A stretch of DNA of 11,665 bases, from NCBI GenBank assembly GCA_001771055.1, contig MESS01000116.1:1783-13447 (forward strand), read 5' to 3'. How positions within the stretch are numbered: position 1 is the stretch's first letter; every line of letters begins with the position of its first letter. The notes under the pieces are model-generated. The model was not told where the DNA came from and made no database searches. It was given only the letters and a program-made list of their open reading frames with translations. This DNA is from Caldithrix sp. RBG_13_44_9. Lineage in GTDB: Bacteria > Calditrichota > Calditrichia > RBG-13-44-9. This document shows positions 6,652 through 11,665 of the stretch, piece by piece. Position numbers and translations under genes: made by a program.

Positions 6652-7380
6652 TCACTGATACTGCTGCAGCAACCAGCTGCCCGGTGGAAAATCGCTGACC
6701 GTCAGAAGTTCTCTGATCTTCTTTTTATTTATTGGGATCCTTTTTAGATTTATTTCCACTCTGCCTTCGGTACAACCGACCAAGGCATATTCAGCCCAGG
6801 GCAGGATGCGCGGCGGACCTTTAGCAGTGAACTCAGCAAAGGGCAGACCTACACTGCCGGGATTCAGTAAAAAACTGCCCTTATGTTGGCGTAACATCTG
6901 GAGGTGGGTATGTCCGCCAGCATAAAGGTGTTTCTCAGATGGTTGGAGCAGTTCGTCAATTTGTTGTGAGGAGGTGGTACTCAGGATAATATCAGTATTT
7001 GACTTCGGAGAACCATGAAAACAAATCAGAGTGATCATTGGGTCAATGGCAATCTCCATAGTACGAGGGAAAGCAGACAAATAAGCAATCTCCTCATCGG
7101 ACAACCGGTCATGGCACCATTGAACCGCATTGATGATTGGTTGTTCATGGGTATAACTGTAAATCAAATGCGGTTGGAGCAGGTATTCATCATGGTTTCC
7201 GAGGATGCAGCGGCAGTTATATTCCTGCAGACGGGCGATCACTTCCGAAGGTAGCGGACCGAGGGTAGCCGCATCACCCAGGCAAATAATCTGGTCCACA
7301 TTTTCTCTCCGGATGTCTTCCAGAACAGCATCCAGTGAAACCAGATTACCGTGGATATCGGAGATAACAGCTATTTTCAT
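6652..7380 (-). CDS. Metallophosphoesterase of the YfcE/MJ0936-like type
   Basis: This 242-residue cytosolic phosphoesterase carries every metal-binding block of the calcineurin-like superfamily: DIHGN at 8-12, GD at 35-36, GNHDE at 61-65, FHGSP at 121-125 and GGHTH at 155-159. The compact layout with LLNPGSVGLP after the last block fits the YfcE/MJ0936 group, which binds two divalent metals (often Mn or Ni) and splits phosphodiesters in vitro. The natural substrate is unknown. The ATG at 7380 is fixed by the conserved MKIAVISDIHGN start. AAGGA lies about 11 nt upstream and GGAGG farther up. A stem-loop at 7406-7439 lies in the leader. The next gene, the N-acetyltransferase, is about 125 nt downstream, so coupling is not evident. 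Confidence 0.92.
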   Translation of the reverse strand: MKIAVISDIHGNLVSLDAVLEDIRRENVDQIICLGDAATLGPLPSEVIARLQEYNCRCILGNHDEYLLQPHLIYSYTHEQPIINAVQWCHDRLSDEEIAYLSAFPRTMEIAIDPMITLICFHGSPKSNTDIILSTTSSQQIDELLQPSEKHLYAGGHTHLQMLRQHKGSFLLNPGSVGLPFAEFTAKGPPRILPWAEYALVGCTEGRVEINLKRIPINKKKIRELLTVSDFPPGSWLLQQYQ

Positions 7381-7405
7381 ATTTCGCTTTATCCTTAAAT
7401 TCCTC

Positions 7406-7439
7406 CAGCTGTCAGATTTTAACTAATCATTGACAGCTG
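7406..7439. promoter_or_regulatory. 9-bp inverted repeat in the phosphoesterase leader
   Basis: CAGCTGTCA (7406-7414) and TGACAGCTG (7431-7439) are perfect inverted repeats around a 16-base AT-rich spacer, 26 nt ahead of the phosphoesterase ATG. Each arm contains the self-complementary CAGCTG. It could be an operator for a dimeric regulator or a leader hairpin. It lacks a U-run, so it is a poor terminator for the gene upstream. Confidence 0.4.
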
Positions 7440-7490
7440 AGCAAGCAGATCGTTGTCCCTTGATGATATGAAGCTGGCATTCTGTGAGAG

Positions 7491-8105
7491 TTATATTTTG
7501 TATAAAAGTCCAAACTGAATTTCCACTACTCCAAACGCTTCACCAAACGGATTTTCAGCATCCAGTATTACTGAGGAGGTTAAAAATTGTTTTACTTTAA
7601 CCACTCCATAAACCTTGATAGGAATTTTTTCAGTTATAGAAATTTCAGGCTGGATAGCTACCAGATATCCCCATTTCGTTTCATCCTCAAACTCAACCAT
7701 TTTTCCGGTTTCCAAACCCTGCCGGTTAAGCTGGAATTTGTCCGCATGCAAGCCAAAACTGAAATAGAGATTCAATCTGCCAGAGAGCCACAGTGATTTA
7801 TTCAATGAGATCTCATAGCTGTGTATTTTAGAGCGGCTTTGTACCGATTCTTCTTCAGGTGTGCCTAGTAAAAATCCGCTGACCAGCAGTCCAAAATAGT
7901 TCCTGGTATTTTGATGGTAATTATACTCTAATTTTATTTTAAAACTTGAGTTAGAAGGCAGGGCAAATAAAAATCCCAAGCCAAAGGGGTCTTGCAGTTC
8001 ATAATTGGAGGAAAAAACTTGTGACACAGTGAAGCCGATTTCCTGACCTTTAACATCCCAGTAGATTAATGACAGAAAAATTAAGATGAGAATATTACGG
8101 TTCAT
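7491..8105 (-). CDS. Exported beta-rich protein, possible outer-membrane barrel; function unknown
   Basis: I do not recognise this 204-residue protein. Residues 1-20 (MNRNILILIFLSLIYWDVKG) look like a signal peptide, with cleavage probably near Gly20-Gln21. The rest alternates hydrophobic and polar residues with many aromatic strand ends (FKIKLEYNY, NLYFSFGLHADKF, IKVYGVVKVKQF), and it finishes VVEIQFGLLYKI. That pattern suits a small outer-membrane beta-barrel or a beta-sandwich facing the periplasm. Its ATG overlaps the TGA of the previous gene as ATGA, so the two are probably translated together. This pairs an exported protein with a predicted cytosolic one of kinase-like sequence. The barrel idea is inference from residue pattern only. 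Confidence 0.75.
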   Translation of the reverse strand: MNRNILILIFLSLIYWDVKGQEIGFTVSQVFSSNYELQDPFGLGFLFALPSNSSFKIKLEYNYHQNTRNYFGLLVSGFLLGTPEEESVQSRSKIHSYEISLNKSLWLSGRLNLYFSFGLHADKFQLNRQGLETGKMVEFEDETKWGYLVAIQPEISITEKIPIKVYGVVKVKQFLTSSVILDAENPFGEAFGVVEIQFGLLYKI

Positions 8106-8476
8106 TTTGGGATCTTTAAAATGGGGTCGATATCTGCCGGATCCAATTTTTGGTCGCCATCTAGGTAACGGCTGGCTAATAATTCATGCTGGACAAATTG
8201 CCGGATGCTTTCGTAATCCTCATCATTTAAAGAGGGACCGGTAACCGGATAGGCCGCAAATTTTACTTTCACTTTTTCCGGAACTGGTATTTGGCAGTTT
8301 TTGGTAATGATAGATAAAAGAGCATCCGATAATAATTCGAAATTATTGTTTCCGCTTAAAGGATTTTTGAGCACATAACAATTATGATCCGCATCGGCCG
8401 CCAGAAACGGTGAGGAAGAACTGCTTCTGAATCTTCCAAGGATATGGCTGATCGTTATGGTCTTGTATATAGTCAT
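8102..8476 (-). CDS. Short protein resembling the N-lobe of HipA-family kinases
   Basis: This 124-residue protein has no obvious full-length family. Residues 8-67 recall the N-lobe of the HipA-like kinase group: a Ser-rich loop then Pro (SSSSSPFLAADAD, 18-30), a YVLK segment with Lys37 where the ATP-binding lysine would lie, a helix (FELLSDALLSIITKN) and IPVPE at 63-67. HipA-type kinases are at least 250 residues, and the catalytic loop and metal-binding Asp of the C-lobe are missing here. The frame ends cleanly in an ATGA overlap with a signal-peptide gene, so no frameshifted remainder is visible. An in-frame TGA two codons before the ATG at 8476 fixes the start; no strong ribosome site is seen. 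It may be a degenerate fragment or a specialised binding protein. The gene looks real; the kinase link is tentative. Confidence 0.65.
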   Translation of the reverse strand: MTIYKTITISHILGRFRSSSSSPFLAADADHNCYVLKNPLSGNNNFELLSDALLSIITKNCQIPVPEKVKVKFAAYPVTGPSLNDEDYESIRQFVQHELLASRYLDGDQKLDPADIDPILKIPK

Positions 8477-8586
8477 AATTCAATAATTGTTTAAATCTAT
8501 TTCTTTGGTATAGAGTAACAACATCCGAATATAGTGGAGATAACAAAAAACGATTATTCAGGGCAAATGGAAATTTACTGGACGTT

Positions 8587-9270
8587 TTAAATTATCCCAT
8601 TCGGGAAATATTTTTCCACATATCTATCTTCATAACCGGTATATCCACACTCACCGACTCGGGGTGAATTTACAATAGGTGAAAGGATTTCCTCTCCACT
8701 TTTAATAACACAGGAGTGCTTTTCAGCACAGGATTCACAGAGTGTACCTCGATTTTCATATAAGCAAATGGGGCAGATTATCACTGCTTTCTCACCGCAT
8801 TCATCGCAGGTAAAATCGATCTCTTTATTGCGGAATAACATTTGAATTTCTTTATCATCGGTGTCCTCAATTTCTTGTATTAATGATAAAGAAATTTCAG
8901 TGGGGGTTCCAAAATCATATTCATAATCGATTTTATGGCCTTTTTCAAAAATCTGGCTGATTTCCCAATTCATGCTTATTTTTGAGTAACCATCGGAAAA
9001 TGAACTTAAATGCCCGCAGCATTCCACCCAGATATCCCGGATAAATTTATCGATTTTTTTCATGGTAATATCGGCTTTTGCTTTAATCACCAGCCAGTAT
9101 TCCGGTGCATATTTTCCTTCAATTAAGATAATCAGGTATTCGCTGACTTTTTCCTTATTCGATTTCTTACTGATCTCACAGTCTGACAAATGGCTCACAA
9201 TTGACCGGGCATTCTTTTTGACTTCCTTTTTACAATAGCTGCAAATTCCGGTGGTTTTCATTTTAGTCAT
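8587..9270 (-). CDS. Zinc-ribbon protein with pRiA4b ORF-3-like domain
   Basis: This 227-residue protein combines three parts. Residues 10-31 form a small metal site (C10, C13, H27, C31). Residues 57-130 hold the pRiA4b ORF-3-like domain, shown by YWLVIKAKADITMKKIDKFI, the hallmark IRDIWVECCGHLSSF and YEYDFGTPTEISL. Residues 155-187 carry a Cys-rich ribbon (C155/C158, C166/C169, C178/C181, H185, C187), probably two zinc sites. The domain was first noted in a plasmid ORF and in proteins linked to IS1096-type elements, but it is common in chromosomes and its function is not settled. No transposase is nearby. AAAGGAG stands 6 nt ahead of the ATG at 9270, a strong ribosome site, and a perfect palindrome covers the likely -10 region. 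Possible roles are nucleic-acid or protein binding. Confidence 0.87.
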   Translation of the reverse strand: MTKMKTTGICSYCKKEVKKNARSIVSHLSDCEISKKSNKEKVSEYLIILIEGKYAPEYWLVIKAKADITMKKIDKFIRDIWVECCGHLSSFSDGYSKISMNWEISQIFEKGHKIDYEYDFGTPTEISLSLIQEIEDTDDKEIQMLFRNKEIDFTCDECGEKAVIICPICLYENRGTLCESCAEKHSCVIKSGEEILSPIVNSPRVGECGYTGYEDRYVEKYFPNGII

Positions 9271-9294
9271 CCATTACTCCTTTCTGATATGAAT

Positions 9295-9310
9295 TTTAGT
9301 ATATACTAAA
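9295..9310. promoter_or_regulatory. Perfect 16-bp palindrome at the zinc-ribbon gene promoter
   Basis: TTTAGTATATACTAAA reads the same on both strands. On the minus strand it includes TATACT (9303-9298), a good -10 hexamer 27 nt before the ATG. No clear -35 box is seen. The position suits an operator at which a dimeric repressor blocks transcription, but AT-rich palindromes also occur by chance. Confidence 0.4.
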
Positions 9311-9482
9311 TTGCGCTAATATAATCTGGTATTATTGATAGCAGAAGCCAGAGATTACCATGTTTATTTATTCCGCAAATCAGGTGGTGCCGAATGAAAT
9401 CCCTCACAGACTATATATTCAGCAAAACAGATTATCTTTACTCATCATCTCTAAACACCAGACAACCCAATAGCCCGACTAA

Positions 9483-10460
9483 TTATTTTTTGTATGCAGC
9501 GTAAATATCGGCTTCTATCATCACCCCGTTTTCATAGAAATGATGGACGAAGTAAAGATTAGCGGCATTATCCAAAGTTGGTTCCCCGGCAAATTGTGAG
9601 AGAATCAATTCAGGTGCACTCCAGGATCCGCCATTCTTTAATGATCGAAAAATGGCCGGAGTCCCTTGATTCATCCTTGTAAACCAGAGTTCGTTTCCGT
9701 CAGATGAAATAAACGGCCATCCATCCATTTCATTACTGTTAACAGCTTCAATATTGATGGGATCAGACCAAAGGTCTCCGTTCCTGTTGGTCACCCAGAT
9801 ATCAAACGATCCTAAGCCTCCTGTTCTGGCCGAATGGAAATATAGACTATCGCCGTGAATATGAACTTCTCCGATCTGAATTTCTTTCATTAATCTATCG
9901 CCCGAGTATTTCCAATTCATCCACTTATTGTTTACCCATTCCGCGGTAAACATATTCACTGCTGTAAATCCCTCTCTGGCCGATGCGAACCATATTTCGT
10001 TCCCCTGAACAGCTACCGCTCCGTCCAAAGCTAATTTTCCGGGGTCCTGCAGCCATACCCGTTCTGCTTCTTCCCATTCGTTATTAACTTTATAAGATAC
10101 CCACACCCCCGTTACCTCATCGAAAAACTGTTGTTCTGCCGGTACTCTGACATCCGGGGTAAAAAAGAAATACAAGGTATTTCCGTCGGGAAGAATAAAG
10201 GGTGAATCTTCTGCACCGGCGGTGTTGATCCCTGAAGATAAAGGAACCGGTTCTTCGAATTCAGTGGAATGAAGTATGGGAGGATGTTGATCTGTATCAG
10301 GACCTCGCTTGGAAATATCATCCGGCAGTTTATCTTTACGATCCACATCCGGGTAGGTCGGTAAGGGATTCTCTACTGGATTTTCTTTATCACAGTTGGA
10401 TATGGTTATTAATGAACCAAGTAATCCAAAGACTAATGCGCTATTCAGGAATACTCTCAT
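9483..10460 (-). CDS. Exported PD40-type beta-propeller protein, probable lipoprotein
   Basis: This protein of about 325 residues is probably anchored outside the inner membrane. MRVFLNSALVFGLLGSLITI forms a signal sequence running into SNC; Cys23 would be lipidated, although Asn at the -1 position is unusual for a lipobox. A low-complexity linker (PVENPLPTYPDVDRKDKLPD) follows. About five repeats of the PD40/TolB-like blade come next, each ending in a DG-x-LYF/LWF type strand: LPDGNTLYFF, GNEIWFASARE, GDSLYFHSARTGG, SSDGNELWFTR and ANLYFVHHFY. Such propellers bind proteins or glycans. The frame is open to another ATG at 10550, but that would put 30 residues ahead of the signal sequence, so ATG 10460 is preferred. 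It has no clear partner gene; the T9SS gene upstream is also a surface protein. Confidence 0.82.
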   Translation of the reverse strand: MRVFLNSALVFGLLGSLITISNCDKENPVENPLPTYPDVDRKDKLPDDISKRGPDTDQHPPILHSTEFEEPVPLSSGINTAGAEDSPFILPDGNTLYFFFTPDVRVPAEQQFFDEVTGVWVSYKVNNEWEEAERVWLQDPGKLALDGAVAVQGNEIWFASAREGFTAVNMFTAEWVNNKWMNWKYSGDRLMKEIQIGEVHIHGDSLYFHSARTGGLGSFDIWVTNRNGDLWSDPINIEAVNSNEMDGWPFISSDGNELWFTRMNQGTPAIFRSLKNGGSWSAPELILSQFAGEPTLDNAANLYFVHHFYENGVMIEADIYAAYKK

Positions 10461-10831
10461 TCTTTTAGCAGCCACTTTTGGTTGTATTTGTATCAAAACC
10501 TTTAATTTATTTCTGGTGGTGCAATTATGAAATTTGATTGCTTTAATCATTGTTATTAAATCTCACTGTTTTTTAAAGCATTATACTTTATAATAGCGAT
10601 TTTATTTTATTCCATATCAATGAATTTAAAAATTTCAGGTTTGTTATTTTTTCTGTCAACTACTTATGTTTTTTATTAAATGTGCTATAATGTTCGGTGT
10701 AATTATGGTCGTGCCAACACGAGATCTAATGAACCAATGCTCTTTCTAAGTGGCTGAATAGAACGAACTCAATCATATTTATTTCAATGAAGTGAGCGTC
10801 GCAAACACGCTTGTTATATAAGTTGCCCTTT
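10461..10831. other. AT-rich gap without a supported gene
   Basis: About 280-370 bases, depending on the propeller protein start, separate two exported-protein genes. Both strands were read and only reading frames under 20 codons were found in 10551-10831. A plus-strand TATAAT at 10686-10691 lacks a -35 box. AGCGT/ACGCT arms (10795-10799, 10807-10811) make a 5-bp hairpin with no U-run. The gap presumably holds the promoter of the propeller gene and the 3' end of the T9SS gene, but no clear sites can be named. Confidence 0.6.
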
Positions 10832-11665
10832 TCATTTGAGTAATAAGGCTTTGTTTATTTTTGTGTATTCCCCCGCCTGTAAACGGAAAAAATACACGCC
10901 GCTTGTTAATCCAGAACCATCAAACGAAACTTCGTAACGGCCTACCGCTCGCTTATCGCTCAGCAAAGTCGCTGCCTCTTCACCCAGAATATTATACACC
11001 TTCAAAGATACGAAGGATTCTTTCGGCAACTCAAAACGGATCGTTGTACTTGGATTGAAAGGGTTTGGAAAGTTCTGAAATAAGCTATATTCAGTTGCGA
11101 CCATGTCATCCAATATTTTCATGCCAGTAGGACTACCAGTGGGGTCCTGTTTGTAATAAATCTCATCATTTCCATCACGAGTATCAGTCCATACCACATT
11201 CACAACTTGACCGGATGCTGATATAGAGAGATCGAATGAAGAAGCGGAGTCATTCGTTAACCGGGTTTCTGGTCCCCAGTTGAGACCTCCATCTGTTGAG
11301 CGCTTGTAGTATATTTCATCGTTGCCATCACGATTATCGTGCCATACCACATGCACACAGGAATCCGATAATGAAACAGAGGGATAGCGTGAATCAGCAA
11401 AGTTATTGGTTAGCTGTATATCTGTTCCCCAGCTAACACCTCCATCAGTAGAGCATTTATAGTATATCTCACGGTTTGCATCCCGATTGTCCTGCCAGAC
11501 CACATGCATAAAGGAACTGGATACTGCTACCGAAGGATTGTTTGAAGCAGCGGAGTTACTGGTAAGCCGTGTTTCAGCTCCCCAGTTAATACCTCCGTCT
11601 GCTGAACTCTTGCAGTATATTTCATTGTTCCCCTCCCGATTGTCTTCCCATACCACGAGTACAAC
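10832..11665 (-). CDS. C-terminal part of a T9SS-exported protein with Asp-box (BNR-like) repeats
   Basis: The window holds the last 277 residues; the start lies beyond the right edge. Three full 51-residue repeats and part of a fourth each begin VVWxDxRDGNxEIYYK and continue with SxDGGxxWG, the Asp-box seen in sialidase-like propellers, then a TRLTN phrase. No catalytic sialidase residues are visible, so a binding or structural role is more likely than enzyme activity. A linker then leads to an 85-residue C-terminal domain with NFPNPFNPSTTIRF, VSLKVYNILGEE and SGVYFFRLQAGEY. This is the type-A sorting domain by which the type IX secretion system exports cargo across the outer membrane before cleavage and surface attachment. 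It ends with TGA in the usual ALLLK-type tail. The full protein is probably a large surface or secreted propeller. Confidence 0.9.
   Translation of the reverse strand, partial: VVLVVWEDNREGNNEIYCKSSADGGINWGAETRLTSNSAASNNPSVAVSSSFMHVVWQDNRDANREIYYKCSTDGGVSWGTDIQLTNNFADSRYPSVSLSDSCVHVVWHDNRDGNDEIYYKRSTDGGLNWGPETRLTNDSASSFDLSISASGQVVNVVWTDTRDGNDEIYYKQDPTGSPTGMKILDDMVATEYSLFQNFPNPFNPSTTIRFELPKESFVSLKVYNILGEEAATLLSDKRAVGRYEVSFDGSGLTSGVYFFRLQAGEYTKINKALLLK
11150..11656 (-). repeat. 153-bp coding tandem repeats (51-residue units)
   Basis: Units run 11656-11504, 11503-11351 and 11350-11198, with a partial fourth ending near 11150. Their protein sequences are close, each starting at a Val-Val-Trp, but third-codon positions differ widely. 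So they are old, selected repeats rather than a recent expansion. More units probably continue past the window edge. Confidence 0.85.

Noticed and set aside
8587..9270. pRiA4b ORF-3-like domain as evidence of a mobile element
   Set aside because: The domain is common in chromosomal genes, and no transposase, terminal repeats or integrase is present nearby.
7491..9270. A toxin-antitoxin pair built on the HipA-like gene
   Set aside because: No HipB-like HTH antitoxin adjoins it, the kinase catalytic lobe is missing and the coupled partner is an exported protein.
9360..9473. 37-codon plus-strand ORF beginning MFIYSANQVVP in the gap between the zinc-ribbon and propeller genes
   Set aside because: No ribosome site, opposite strand to every other gene, no recognisable motif; likely chance.
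10686..10691. Plus-strand TATAAT in the AT-rich gap, possibly promoting an antisense or small RNA
   Set aside because: No -35 box at 16-18 bases and no structured product or reading frame downstream.
10795..10811. AGCGT/ACGCT hairpin after the T9SS gene as a terminator
   Set aside because: Stem of only five pairs and no U-tract on the minus strand.

Overview
The window is a bacterial chromosomal segment in which all thirteen supported protein genes lie on the minus strand. The best taxonomic clue is the right-edge gene. It ends in a type IX secretion (T9SS) type-A sorting domain of the PNPFNPSTTI / SGVYFFRL kind, which points to the FCB group (Bacteroidota, Ignavibacteriota, Calditrichota or a related candidate phylum). 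A mid-range GC content, AT-rich spacers and a mix of strong and weak Shine-Dalgarno sites fit this, but the species cannot be named. No rRNA, tRNA, CRISPR array, integrase or transposase is visible.

Reading in the direction of transcription (right to left), the right third holds surface or exported proteins and poorly known genes. These are a T9SS-exported protein with 51-residue Asp-box repeats (cut by the window edge), a PD40-type beta-propeller lipoprotein, a zinc-ribbon protein with a pRiA4b ORF-3-like domain, a short protein resembling only the N-lobe of HipA-family kinases, and an exported beta-rich protein coupled to it by an ATGA overlap.

The middle and left hold soluble enzymes: a metallophosphoesterase, an arylamine N-acetyltransferase tightly followed by a saccharopine-dehydrogenase-like oxidoreductase, a VOC-fold protein, a SAM methyltransferase, and a YgiD-type extradiol dioxygenase. 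Next come a 59-residue helix-turn-helix protein too short for most ORF cut-offs, a cysteine-less alkyltransferase-like DNA-damage protein, and a K+/H+ antiporter of the CvrA/NhaP2 type.

Only two gene pairs look translationally coupled: N-acetyltransferase with oxidoreductase (6 nt apart) and HipA-like with exported protein (4-nt overlap). The other genes are separated by about 40-210 nt, and several gaps contain stem-loops without U-tracts. The enzyme set (acetyltransferase, reductase, VOC, methyltransferase, extradiol dioxygenase) could act on aromatic amines or catechols, but that is inference from neighbourhood alone. The most unusual items are the lone kinase N-lobe-like gene, a 17-bp-arm inverted repeat at 3958-4008 whose single mismatch becomes a G-U pair in leftward transcripts, and a perfect 16-bp palindrome over the likely promoter of the zinc-ribbon gene.
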